Shown: piece after piece, positions 1 through 8,271 of the stretch
Layout of the letters: the number at the start of each line of letters is the position of its first letter
Numbering within the stretch: the first letter of the stretch is position 1
Source of the DNA: SZUA-378 sp036652815
Lineage (GTDB): Bacteria; Bacillota; Clostridia; Lachnospirales; Lachnospiraceae
Reading direction: 5' to 3'
Assembly (NCBI GenBank): GCA_036652815.1
Contig: JAVVVE010000005.1
Location: forward strand, 1 to 64,000
DNA: 64,000 nucleotides
Notes under the pieces: generated by a model
The model's input: the letters and a program-made list of their open reading frames with translations, nothing else
Database searches by the model: none
What the model was told of the DNA's origin: nothing
Made by a program: the position numbers and the translations under genes

Positions 1-106
1 TGCTGATACAGAGTATTTGTGAGCATTTGCCTTAATCACATTTACTTTCGTCCTAGCTAGCTCTTGGCGTTGGAACCAAGCTTCTAAGTGCATTGGGGCT
101 TAGTGA
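1..106. other. No gene recognised at left edge
   Basis: All three forward frames are closed by stops in this stretch, and the one open reverse frame has no ribosome binding site or recognisable product. It is probably decayed prophage sequence, because the two forward fragments that follow look phage-derived. Confidence 0.4.
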
Positions 107-169
107 CAACGTAAATTTCAAAAAACTTTAGAAGAGAAACAACAGGAGGTGCAAGAGGATTTTTTCTTG

Positions 170-337
170 ATGGGGAAATTAGAGATATATCACTTTGTAC
201 CCCCTGCTCTTCTAAAAGATATAAATGTTGACACATTACAAGTGGATGAGTTCCTCTGGTACCTGGCACTGGCGAGGCAAATACAAAGATTTGATACCAA
301 TACCCATGCGGAGGCGATATCTAATGTGATTAATTAA
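170..337 (+). pseudogene. Small phage tail-region fragment (hypothetical)
   Basis: This short frame gives a 55-residue product from the ATG at 170. It is open back to a stop at 104-106, so an upstream portion may be missing, and a GTG at 149 is also possible but overlaps the purine-rich AGGAGG. I do not recognise the family. The composition (short, acidic, with an EFLWYLALARQ helix) and its position just before a tape-measure fragment fit a tail assembly chaperone-type gene, which normally precedes the tape measure in siphophages. That assignment rests on position. The region is too eroded to expect a working phage function. Confidence 0.35.
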
Positions 338-350
338 AAAAGATTCAACG

Positions 351-590
351 CTAGAACGTCAAATCTTTTCTAAATATCCAAGATGAATATAGTTTAGTTG
401 CGCATTTTACAGTTTTCCAAACACCAAAGTTTTTCTGCTCTTTATATTTGCCCATAGTCAGTTGGTTCCCCAGCCAAAGGCAATATGGAATAACATAAAT
501 AGCCAAGGGTACAAAAACGATGATTGAGACAACAATACCTGCAATTAATGCAAAACATACTATGAAGAACATCCATGAAAACATTGACAT
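351..590 (-). CDS. Small membrane protein, hypothetical
   Basis: This 79-residue protein starts at an ATG (588-590, reverse strand) preceded by GGGGTGAT about 4 bases upstream, a good ribosome binding site. A much longer reverse open frame runs on to 1076, but that part is antisense to the tape-measure gene and lacks a start signal. Residues about 5-42 are one long or two closely spaced hydrophobic segments, followed by a basic tail (about 48-79) that should be cytoplasmic. It lies between two prophage fragments on the opposite strand. No function can be assigned. Similar short membrane proteins are common in phage-derived islands, so it may be a cargo gene. Confidence 0.6.
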   Translation of the reverse strand: MSMFSWMFFIVCFALIAGIVVSIIVFVPLAIYVIPYCLWLGNQLTMGKYKEQKNFGVWKTVKCATKLYSSWIFRKDLTF

Positions 591-639
591 ATAATCACCC
601 CTTTTGAATTCAGTATAGCACAGGAAAGATGGTAAAACA

Positions 640-1302
640 ATGGGATTTGAATCACTATATAAGTTATCTGTTGTAATGAATATGATTGACAATTTATCAT
701 CCCCTATGCAGGGGGTTACGAATAAAGTAACGGATTCTGTCAGTAAGGTGGATGCTCTGTCCAATACGTTTGGAGGATTGACACAGGCAGGGGCAGCAAT
801 CGGAGGATTAGGTATGCAGATAACCGAGGGCGTCCTTGCACCTGTTACAGCTACCTTCGAGACAAAAAGGGCAATAGGTGAACTATCATCCTTGGGTGTA
901 AAAGATTTGGCTGCCGTTGAAAATGCAGCAAGAGCCTTTTCTGATACATGGGCGGGAACTACCAAATCTGATTTTATCAGTGCGGCATATGATATCAAGA
1001 GCGGTATTGCCTCTCTATCCGATACAGGGGTTGCCGAATACACCAAGTTATCAGGTATTACCGCTACGGCTACCAAATCCAGTGTTGGAGAGATGACCAG
1101 CTTGTTTGCAGCAGGGTATGGTATATATAAGGACTATTATAATGATATGTCCGATGTAGATTTTGGTGAAATGTTTTCTGCTGGGATATCCAAGTCCGTA
1201 CAGGCTTTTAAAACAACCGGGTCAGGTATGGCACAATCGATACAATCATTGGGATCTTCAGCAACGACATCAAATGTACCGCTTGGTTTGAGAATGGTGT
1301 AA
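640..1302 (+). pseudogene. Truncated phage tail tape-measure protein
   Basis: The 220-residue product matches the N-terminal core of TP901-type tail tape-measure proteins. It has an N-terminal segment with a short amphipathic helix (about 15-35), a Gly/Ala-rich hydrophobic helix (about 45-75), and then the conserved core ending in SLGSSATTSNVPL. In intact proteins that core continues (a typical next segment is AEQLSILGMLQA) and the full protein is usually 700 to more than 1500 residues. Here the similarity stops after NVPL, followed by six unrelated residues and a stop. The SD AGGAAAG and ATG at 640 are intact. No other structural, integration or lysis gene is nearby, so this is a prophage remnant cut by deletion. 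Confidence 0.8.
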
Positions 1303-1340
1303 TTTTATAGTGAATTAAACAGTGTTATTATGAACTACCG

Positions 1341-1351
1341 AACGGACCGTT
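1341..1351. promoter_or_regulatory. Inverted repeat upstream of response regulator
   Basis: AACGG-A-CCGTT is a perfect 5-bp inverted repeat about 120 bases before the response regulator start, in a 169-bp non-coding gap. It could be an operator, but no protein can be linked to it. A TATAAT lies at 1446-1451 without a convincing -35 box. Confidence 0.25.
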
Positions 1352-1471
1352 TGAAAATGATATTATTTTATATGAAAATATCAAATGATAATAAGAAGAA
1401 ATCATAGGTTATTAAGCGACCATATTTCCTTACATGGAACCCAATTATAATTTGAAAGAAGGCAGAATTTC

Positions 1472-3088
1472 ATGGCATATTATAAGATACTATTGGTAGA
1501 TGATGAAGAAGAGATACGTTTAGGTATCAAACAGAAGATTGCTTGGGAACAATTAGGTTTTCAAGTGGTAGGAGATGCGGAAAATGGGGAAGATGCGATG
1601 GAGAAAATCGCACTCTTAGAACCGGATTTGGTTATGACGGATATTAAGATGCCCTATATGGATGGATTGGAGCTGGCAAAGCATATCAGACAGTCTTATG
1701 CGGATACTGAGATTGTTATGTTCTCGGGATTTGATGAATTTGAATATGCGAAACAGGCGATTAGTCTAAATGTGATGGAATACATCTTAAAGCCTGTAAA
1801 TGTAGAAGAACTAACAGAGATTCTGCGTAAACTCAAGTTAAAGTTAGACCGTAAAGTGGCAGATAAGAGGGATATAGAGGCACTTCGACTCAACTATCTA
1901 CATATGCTGCCGGTGCTTAAAGAACATTTCCTAACGGATCTGATTCATGGTAAATTAGATAAAGATACCATTGCAGAAGGATTTTTACAGTATGCATCGG
2001 AATTGCAGGGAGTATCAAAATGGGTAGTGGCTTCTGTTTACATTGAGATACCAAGAGATGCGACAGGACCGGATATCTTATCCCTGCATCAAGAGAAAGA
2101 ACTGGTACCTATTTCGGTACTGCAGGTATTGGAAGAAAATCTTAATCGAAAATATCATTATACGACGCTTAGAACCTCGCTTGGTATCTGTACCATCTGC
2201 GGCTTATCAGAAGAAGATACGTTATCGGAATTGGTTGATACGATGAACCTTGTTTGCAAAGAATGTAAAAAAATATTAGAAGTATCTGTTACGATAGGGA
2301 TTGGAGAACCTTATCCAGAATTAGAGAAGATATCGGATTCTTACCTGGAATCCAGAGATGCGATAGGGTATCGAGCCAGTATTGGAAGCGACATAGCCAT
2401 TTGCATTCGAGATATGGAGAATGTGCAAAGAGAATATTTACAATTTGATGAACGAGCAGAAGGAACATTGATTTCGACATTAAAGTTTGGAGATCAAAGC
2501 TCCATAGAACAGATGGTGGAAAAACTCGTGGCCGGCATGGAAGATTCAAGAGCTCATATGAGAGAACAACAAGTCTATATGATATCCATCGTAAATTCGA
2601 TTATGCAATTTGTACAGAAATATGAATTGGAATCGGATACTATTCTTGGAAAAAACAAGGATTATCTGGAAGTGATAACAGGACTTACCAATTTAGACAG
2701 TACACAGAAGTGGCTGACACAAGTTTGCATCACGATTAATCGCTGCATGAATCAAGAACGTACCAATACTGCCAAGACGATAATAGAAGATGCAAAGACA
2801 TATATTCTGGAGCATTTTGCCAATCAAGAGCTTAGCGTGGAGATGGTATGCGAACATCTACATATTAGTCAGGCATATTTCTCGACCATATTTAAAAAAG
2901 AGACAGGAGTAAGTTATGTAAATTACTTAACAGATATTCGCTTGAACAAAGCGGTAGAACTATTAAATGAAACAGAAGATAAGACGTATATTATTGCGGA
3001 TAAAGTAGGATATACAGAGCCAAACTATTTTAGTTATGTATTTAAGAAGAAGTTTGGGATATCCCCAAGTAAATATAGAGGAAAATAA
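1472..3088 (+). CDS. YesN-type response regulator (receiver + AraC HTH)
   Basis: This 538-residue protein has an N-terminal receiver domain (1-120) with acidic pocket D10/D11, phosphoacceptor D57 in VMTDIKMP, S85 in FSGF and K107 in LKPVN. A middle region (about 120-430) is poorly conserved, as is usual for YesN proteins, and an AraC-type double helix-turn-helix lies at about 435-535, ending GISPSKYRGK. It should bind DNA and activate transcription when phosphorylated. The kinase gene starts immediately after the stop codon, so the two form a two-component pair. The sugar-binding and mgl transporter genes downstream are the most likely targets, by analogy with YesN regulators beside sugar ABC transporters. 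The start has an AGAAGG site. Confidence 0.92.
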   Translation: MAYYKILLVDDEEEIRLGIKQKIAWEQLGFQVVGDAENGEDAMEKIALLEPDLVMTDIKMPYMDGLELAKHIRQSYADTEIVMFSGFDEFEYAKQAISLNVMEYILKPVNVEELTEILRKLKLKLDRKVADKRDIEALRLNYLHMLPVLKEHFLTDLIHGKLDKDTIAEGFLQYASELQGVSKWVVASVYIEIPRDATGPDILSLHQEKELVPISVLQVLEENLNRKYHYTTLRTSLGICTICGLSEEDTLSELVDTMNLVCKECKKILEVSVTIGIGEPYPELEKISDSYLESRDAIGYRASIGSDIAICIRDMENVQREYLQFDERAEGTLISTLKFGDQSSIEQMVEKLVAGMEDSRAHMREQQVYMISIVNSIMQFVQKYELESDTILGKNKDYLEVITGLTNLDSTQKWLTQVCITINRCMNQERTNTAKTIIEDAKTYILEHFANQELSVEMVCEHLHISQAYFSTIFKKETGVSYVNYLTDIRLNKAVELLNETEDKTYIIADKVGYTEPNYFSYVFKKKFGISPSKYRGK

Positions 3089-4876
3089 ATGCTGAGAAGA
3101 TTGTGGACAACATGCAGAAACGGATATCATAATATTAGCCTTCGCTATATCGTATGGATTTCTTTTACGGTCACTGCAGCAGTGGCTACTATTATTATGG
3201 GATTGTCTTTTTATAATCGATTTTCAGGACAATTAAAAAGTGAAATTCAGAGGGAAGATCAGTCTTTAATCGAACAGGTAAATAGTAGCCTTGGCACGTA
3301 TATTCGTAATATGATGAAAGTATCTGATACGCTATGCTATAGTGTAATCAAAGATGCTGATATTCATAATACAGATTTATATAGCAGTTTCCAGTTGCTT
3401 TATGATACCAATAAGGACTATATAAAGAATATTACATTATTTACAGAAGATGGAGCCCCCGTTGTGATGGCTCCGGCAGCTACGTTACGCACGAATGTCC
3501 AACCGGATAAAGCGACTTGGTTTAGACAGGCCTTGAATAAACCGGAAAATCAGCATTTTTCCAATCCACACGTACAGAATCTATATGTGGATAGCGATTA
3601 TCAATATGACTGGGTTATTTCGTTAAGCAGGGCAGTTCAGATTACAGATGGCACACGAACCAAACAGGGAGTGCTCTTGATTGATTTGAATTATAATGGC
3701 TTAAAACAAATTTTTTCACATGTTTCTCTGGGTCAGACCGGATATCTATACCTTATGGACCAGATGGGTAATATTATTTATCATCCCAAGCAACAGCTCT
3801 TGAACTCTAATCAGATACAGGAAAATAATCAAGTGGCGATAACTTATAAGGATGGGATCCATAAGGAAGATTATAAAGGAGAGTCGCGTATTGTGACTGT
3901 TGAGTCGGTAGGCTATACAGGTTGGGCTATCGTAGGTGTAACGAGCGGAGAAACAGTATCGTTGAACTCGATTAAGAGTAATCTTTTTTTCTTGTTTCTG
4001 TTTTTATTCTTTATATTAGTATTAGTCGTGATTAATTCGTATATTTCCGAGAAAGTCTCCAGACCGATTCAGAACCTGGAACAGGCAGTAAAGGAAGTGG
4101 AATCCGGTAATCTGGATGCGGATATTGTTGCAGAGGGATTCTTTGAAGTGCGTCACTTGGGACAATCCGTACAAAATATGGCCAGACAAATGAAGAAGCT
4201 GATGGATGATATTGTAGTAGAACATGAGTCTAAACGAAAGAGTGAATTGGATACGTTACAGTCGCAGATTAATCCACATTTCTTATATAATACCTTAGAT
4301 ACAATTGTGTGGATGATTGAAAATGAGCAACAGCAAGATGCTTCCAGAGCAGTTACAGCATTGGCTCGTTTTTTCAGAATCAGTTTAAGCAAAGGGAAAA
4401 ATATTATTGCAGTGGAAGATGAGATAGAGCATGTTAGAAATTACCTGGCGATTCAGAAGATGAGATATAAGAATCGATTTGTTTATAAGATTGTAGTGGA
4501 AGAAAAAGTGAAGAAGATGGCCACAATCAAATTAATTTTACAGCCGTTGGTAGAGAATGCGATTTATCATGGCATGGAATTTATGGATGGGGATGGAGAG
4601 ATTTATATTCATGCCTATTGCAAGGATGATATGTTGTATCTGAGCGTAAAAGACAATGGACTTGGCATGACAGAAGAGATGGTTAAGAAGCTGCTGCATG
4701 GAGAAGTAACACCATCGAAACGTGGTTCCGGAATAGGCGTTCGCAATGTAGATGAGAGGATCAGATTATATTTTGGAACAGAATATGGTCTTATTATTGC
4801 ATCAGAACCGGATGAAGGGACTGAGATGACAGCACATCTTCCGATGATGCTTTATGAAGAGAATAGGGAGCAATAA
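3089..4876 (+). CDS. YesM-type sensor histidine kinase
   Basis: This 595-residue membrane kinase has a transmembrane helix at about 20-42, an extracellular dCACHE-like sensor (about 45-290), a second helix (about 295-315), HAMP (about 318-370), and a His_kinase domain with QINPHFLYNT at about 393-402, whose His is phosphorylated. An HATPase_c domain follows with the N-box LQPLVENAIYHG (about 483), DNGLGM (about 527) and GSGIGVRNVDERIRL. Its ATG directly follows the response regulator stop, and the next gene begins within two bases of its end. It is the cognate kinase of the preceding YesN. The adjacent anchored sugar-binding proteins suggest that it receives the signal from a binding protein rather than only by direct ligand contact. 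That last point is inference. Confidence 0.92.
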   Translation: MLRRLWTTCRNGYHNISLRYIVWISFTVTAAVATIIMGLSFYNRFSGQLKSEIQREDQSLIEQVNSSLGTYIRNMMKVSDTLCYSVIKDADIHNTDLYSSFQLLYDTNKDYIKNITLFTEDGAPVVMAPAATLRTNVQPDKATWFRQALNKPENQHFSNPHVQNLYVDSDYQYDWVISLSRAVQITDGTRTKQGVLLIDLNYNGLKQIFSHVSLGQTGYLYLMDQMGNIIYHPKQQLLNSNQIQENNQVAITYKDGIHKEDYKGESRIVTVESVGYTGWAIVGVTSGETVSLNSIKSNLFFLFLFLFFILVLVVINSYISEKVSRPIQNLEQAVKEVESGNLDADIVAEGFFEVRHLGQSVQNMARQMKKLMDDIVVEHESKRKSELDTLQSQINPHFLYNTLDTIVWMIENEQQQDASRAVTALARFFRISLSKGKNIIAVEDEIEHVRNYLAIQKMRYKNRFVYKIVVEEKVKKMATIKLILQPLVENAIYHGMEFMDGDGEIYIHAYCKDDMLYLSVKDNGLGMTEEMVKKLLHGEVTPSKRGSGIGVRNVDERIRLYFGTEYGLIIASEPDEGTEMTAHLPMMLYEENREQ

Positions 4877-4877
4877 G

Positions 4878-5837
4878 ATGGAGAAGCTAAAGCGAGTCAT
4901 GGCAGTCATGGCAGTATTGATTCTGATGATACTATTGGTATTATCTTCTACAGATATTGTTTTAAAAGAACAGGTCAATACGGTCTATCATATCTCAGTC
5001 ATTACGAATGATCTTACAGATACCGGATTTATGAATTATAAAAGTGGTATGGATCAGGCCTTAAAAGAATGGACTGCAGACGTTAATATGATATCTTTAT
5101 ATGAGCATAAAGATGTAGAGCAGCAGATGGAGCTTATTCTTCGTGAGATTGAGAATGGTGCACAGGTAGTGATTGTATTTCCGGTAGATAGTATCAGACT
5201 GACTGAATTGTTGGAAGAGAATCCGGTTAATGTACCGGTTATCTATGTAAGTAGCTGGGCATCCTCTGAAAAAGTGGCTGCTTGTATCCATGCCAATGAT
5301 TATGAACGTGGACAGAAACTTGCACGAACTATGATAGCAGGGTTATCACATCGGGATAGTGTTATTTATGCTTTTCGGGAAGGAATACAGGGAACAGAAG
5401 CAGATGCACTATATGAAGGGGTACGAGATGCTTGTAAAGAACAGAACGTTCGGGTAGAATTATGTTCTTACATGGAGACTTCTAATCTTGATATGCAGGT
5501 TCGACGTGTTATGGCAGGGAGTGACACAAATATATTGTTAGCATTGGATACACCGACACTTACTTACATGCTACAGCAATATAGAGAACTGGAGAATCTA
5601 CCAAATCCAATCTATGGAAATGGATATAATAACTATATTTTACATTATTTATCTAATGGAGCATTAGATGGTATTACAATCCATAATGATTATGATATGG
5701 GCTACGTTAGCGTGAAGACCGCTGTGACTTTATTAGAAGAACATACGGCACCAAGGGATATTCTGGTAGACAGCTATACGATTTTACCAACAGAAGTATA
5801 TTCTGATACTTATGAGAAGATACTTTTTCCGATTTAA
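4878..5837 (+). CDS. Membrane-anchored sugar-binding-like protein (sensor type)
   Basis: This 319-residue protein has an N-terminal hydrophobic anchor (about 9-25) without a lipobox cysteine, followed by a periplasmic-binding-protein type I fold of the ribose/galactose class. I chose the ATG at 4878 because AGGGAG lies 8 bases upstream; an in-frame ATG at 4854 lies inside the kinase gene. Features include VITNDLTDTGFMNYKSG near the N-terminus, HANDYERGQKLA in the middle and a YGNGYNNY segment near the C-terminus. Unlike its neighbour it lacks the calcium-loop DxNxDG motif. Its position between the kinase and the transporter suggests a signal-presenting role, as for XylFII in the XylFII-LytS-YesN system of clostridia. 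The ligand is unknown. Confidence 0.8.
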   Translation: MEKLKRVMAVMAVLILMILLVLSSTDIVLKEQVNTVYHISVITNDLTDTGFMNYKSGMDQALKEWTADVNMISLYEHKDVEQQMELILREIENGAQVVIVFPVDSIRLTELLEENPVNVPVIYVSSWASSEKVAACIHANDYERGQKLARTMIAGLSHRDSVIYAFREGIQGTEADALYEGVRDACKEQNVRVELCSYMETSNLDMQVRRVMAGSDTNILLALDTPTLTYMLQQYRELENLPNPIYGNGYNNYILHYLSNGALDGITIHNDYDMGYVSVKTAVTLLEEHTAPRDILVDSYTILPTEVYSDTYEKILFPI

Positions 5838-5858
5838 AAACTGTAAGGGAGACAGGCG

Positions 5859-6884
5859 ATGAAGAAGTATAGGTTTGGAATAATAGCGGTATGTGTTATA
5901 GGTATTATGATAATCTTTGGTTTATACGTGCAGGATAGAAAGCGAACAGAAGAACCACAGGTTGTCAAGATAGGTGTGTCTGTTTATAAAGCAAATGATA
6001 CTTTTATTGCTTCGATTATCTCCAATCTCGATGCAATCGTAAAAGAACAAGAGAAGCAGAATCATCTTACGATTAAGCTTGATATCTCTGATGGAAAAGA
6101 AAACCAGGCGGAACAGAATGAACAGGTGGAACGTTACATTGCACTTGATTATGATGTCATCTGCGTTAATCTGGTAGACAGAACCAATGCTGCAGCGCTC
6201 ATAGACCGGGCAGCCATGGCACAGATACCCCTTATTTTCTTTAATAGAGAGCCGGTAGAAGAAGATATGTCACGAAGTGATCAAGTCTATTATATTGGGT
6301 CGGATGCTAAGAAATCAGCTATTATTCAAGGAAAAATCGTGTTGGATGCATATCATACAAACCCTAAGTCTATTGATCAGAATGGAGACGGTATCATAGA
6401 ATATGCGATGCTGGAAGGAGAAGCAGGACATCAGGATACGATTATACGAACAGAATATTCAGTACAAACCTTAGAACAAGGTGGTATGAATCTGAATAAG
6501 GTGGTTGGCTTTGTTGCTAATTTTGATAGAAATCAAGCAGCAGCGGCACTAGAACAATGGCTTTTGACGCAGCAAGACGTTAAGCTTGAACTTATTATAT
6601 CCAACAATGATGATATGGCACTTGGTGCGGCAGATGCACTGGAAAAAGTAGGAAAAGAAAGGTGTGCTATTGTAGGCATTGATGGAACACCAATGGGTAT
6701 CGAAGCAGTGCAGGCAGGAAGATTACTTGGAACTGCAGTATCGGATGCCAAGGTATATGCTGAGAATATCTTTGAAGTAGCTTATGCATGCGGACAAGGA
6801 AAACCTATCCCGGATACCGTGGTGATGGACACCGATAGATATGTATGGATTCCATGGAAAAGTTGTACAAAAGAATATCAATAA
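5859..6884 (+). CDS. Galactose-binding-protein-like anchored protein
   Basis: This 341-residue protein has an uncleaved-looking N-terminal membrane segment (about 6-24, no lipobox) and a D-galactose/glucose-binding-protein (MglB-type) fold. Signature segments are IGVSVYKANDTF, PLIFFNREP, the calcium-binding loop DQNGDGIIEY and NNDDMALGAADAL. It resembles the real MglB encoded at 7069 in most of these motifs, so it is probably a duplicated paralogue. Lacking a lipid anchor but keeping a membrane helix, it looks like a fixed sensor rather than a transport receptor. It follows the first binding-like gene by about 21 bases with its own SD (AAGGGAG), in the same operon as the two-component genes. 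Confidence 0.85.
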   Translation: MKKYRFGIIAVCVIGIMIIFGLYVQDRKRTEEPQVVKIGVSVYKANDTFIASIISNLDAIVKEQEKQNHLTIKLDISDGKENQAEQNEQVERYIALDYDVICVNLVDRTNAAALIDRAAMAQIPLIFFNREPVEEDMSRSDQVYYIGSDAKKSAIIQGKIVLDAYHTNPKSIDQNGDGIIEYAMLEGEAGHQDTIIRTEYSVQTLEQGGMNLNKVVGFVANFDRNQAAAALEQWLLTQQDVKLELIISNNDDMALGAADALEKVGKERCAIVGIDGTPMGIEAVQAGRLLGTAVSDAKVYAENIFEVAYACGQGKPIPDTVVMDTDRYVWIPWKSCTKEYQ

Positions 6885-7068
6885 ATGTCGAAAGAGAGAA
6901 CAATTTAACAATAAAATGAAAGATTTCTTATTAAAAAAGATACAGATTGACCCAAATCAAAGAATTTTCATAGGACATCCAAGAAAAATATATGGAACTT
7001 GTGTTACGTTACCGATACAATAGGAGATGTTAGAAGTAACCATTCATTTATTTTTAAGGAGGAAAACA

Positions 7069-8163
7069 ATGAAGAAGAAATTAGCAAGTGTAATTCTAAG
7101 TGTAGCTATGGTAGCTACAACGTTGGTAGGCTGTGGATCAGCACCGGCAGAAGCACCAGCACCAGCAGCTACAACAGAAGCAGCAAAGGAAGAAGCACCA
7201 GCTGCAACAGAAGTAAAAGAAGAAGCAACAGGCGAAGGTTTGACATTTGGTGTATTAATCTACAAATATGATGATACCTATATCTCAACAGTTCGTGCAG
7301 CAATCGAAAAATATGCAGGAGAATCTGCAACAGCGATTACACTTGATATGCAAGATGGTCAAGGAGATCAGGCAAAACAAAATGATCAATTAGACGTGTT
7401 GATTGAAAAAGGTGTTGATGTATTAGTTATCAATGCAGTAGATACAGGTTCTGCTCAAGGTCTTGCTGATAAAGCAACCGCAGCAGGCATCCCTACTATT
7501 TTCTTCAATCGTGAGCCAAAGAAAGAAGTTATTGAATCTTGTAAAGGTATCTTTATCGGAACAACAGCTTCAGAAGCAGGCGTTATGCAGGGAGATATCC
7601 TCGCTGACTTATGGGAAGAACATCCTGAATATGACTTAAACGGAGACGGCGTGGTTCAATACTTAGTATTTAAAGGCGAGCCAGGAAACCCGGAAGCAGA
7701 AGCTCGTACAGAATTTGCAGTAAAACAAACAGAAGCAAGAGGTCTTAAGACTGAAAACGTACAGGGAGAACCAATCGTTGCTAACTGGATGACAGATCAA
7801 GCACAGACAGCTATGGAAGCAGTTCTTGCAGCACATGACGGCGAGATTGAAGTAGTATTCTGTAACAATGATGATATGGCTCTCGGCGTAATCGCAGCAT
7901 TAAATGGTGCAGATTACAACATGAACAAAGACAGTGAAAAATGGATTCCGGTTATTGGCGTTGATGCAACTGATGCAGGCGTAGAAGCAATTAAGGCTGG
8001 CAAGATGGCAGCAACTGTTAAACAAGATGGTGATGCAATGGGTAAGGCAATCGTAGCAATTGCAGCTAATGCAGCATCAGGCAAAGACTTTATTGAAGGA
8101 ACAGAATACAAGATCGCTGATGATGGCGTATCTGTACGTATCCCTTATTCAACAGTAAAATAA
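7069..8163 (+). CDS. Galactose/methyl-galactoside-binding lipoprotein MglB
   Basis: This 364-residue lipoprotein has a signal peptide ending in LVGC, so the mature N-terminal Cys is lipidated. An Ala/Glu/Pro-rich linker (about 24-55) follows, then the MglB fold with GVLIYKYDDTYIS, PTIFFNREP, the calcium loop DLNGDGVVQY, NNDDMALG and VIGVDATDAG. I chose the ATG at 7069 with AAGGAGG upstream, not the earlier in-frame ATG at 7027. It delivers hexose to MglA/MglC. A 184-base gap separates it from the preceding sensor genes, so it may have its own promoter, but none is convincing. A strong hairpin follows it and would favour higher MglB than MglA/C expression. Confidence 0.92.
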   Translation: MKKKLASVILSVAMVATTLVGCGSAPAEAPAPAATTEAAKEEAPAATEVKEEATGEGLTFGVLIYKYDDTYISTVRAAIEKYAGESATAITLDMQDGQGDQAKQNDQLDVLIEKGVDVLVINAVDTGSAQGLADKATAAGIPTIFFNREPKKEVIESCKGIFIGTTASEAGVMQGDILADLWEEHPEYDLNGDGVVQYLVFKGEPGNPEAEARTEFAVKQTEARGLKTENVQGEPIVANWMTDQAQTAMEAVLAAHDGEIEVVFCNNDDMALGVIAALNGADYNMNKDSEKWIPVIGVDATDAGVEAIKAGKMAATVKQDGDAMGKAIVAIAANAASGKDFIEGTEYKIADDGVSVRIPYSTVK

Positions 8164-8200
8164 ATTAATACAGACAGTAAAACAGCAACAAGACTAACGG

Positions 8201-8237
8201 TGGTGCTTTTGAATAGGCTTTCTATTTGAAGGCACCA
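8201..8237 (+). promoter_or_regulatory. Intercistronic hairpin between mglB and mglA
   Basis: A 16-bp stem (8201-8216 with 8222-8237, including three G-U pairs) encloses a 5-base loop. It is not followed by a clean U-tract (TTTATCTT), so it is more likely to protect the mglB message or cause partial termination than to end transcription fully. Such structures are typical between binding-protein and transporter genes. Confidence 0.75.
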
Positions 8238-8271
8238 TTTATCTTAGTAAAGGAAAAGCGGTGAATCGACA

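Noticed and set aside
1..337. Programmed frameshift in the phage tail chaperone
   Set aside because: Too little upstream sequence and no slippery site was seen, so the fragment is treated as a remnant.
591..1076. Reverse-strand open frame extending the small membrane protein to 241 residues
   Set aside because: It is antisense to the tape-measure fragment, has no ribosome binding site and low-complexity composition. Only the part from 590 down has a good start.
6885..7068. Promoter upstream of mglB
   Set aside because: Candidates such as TTGACC near 6949 lack a good -10 box, and no clear regulator repeats were found.
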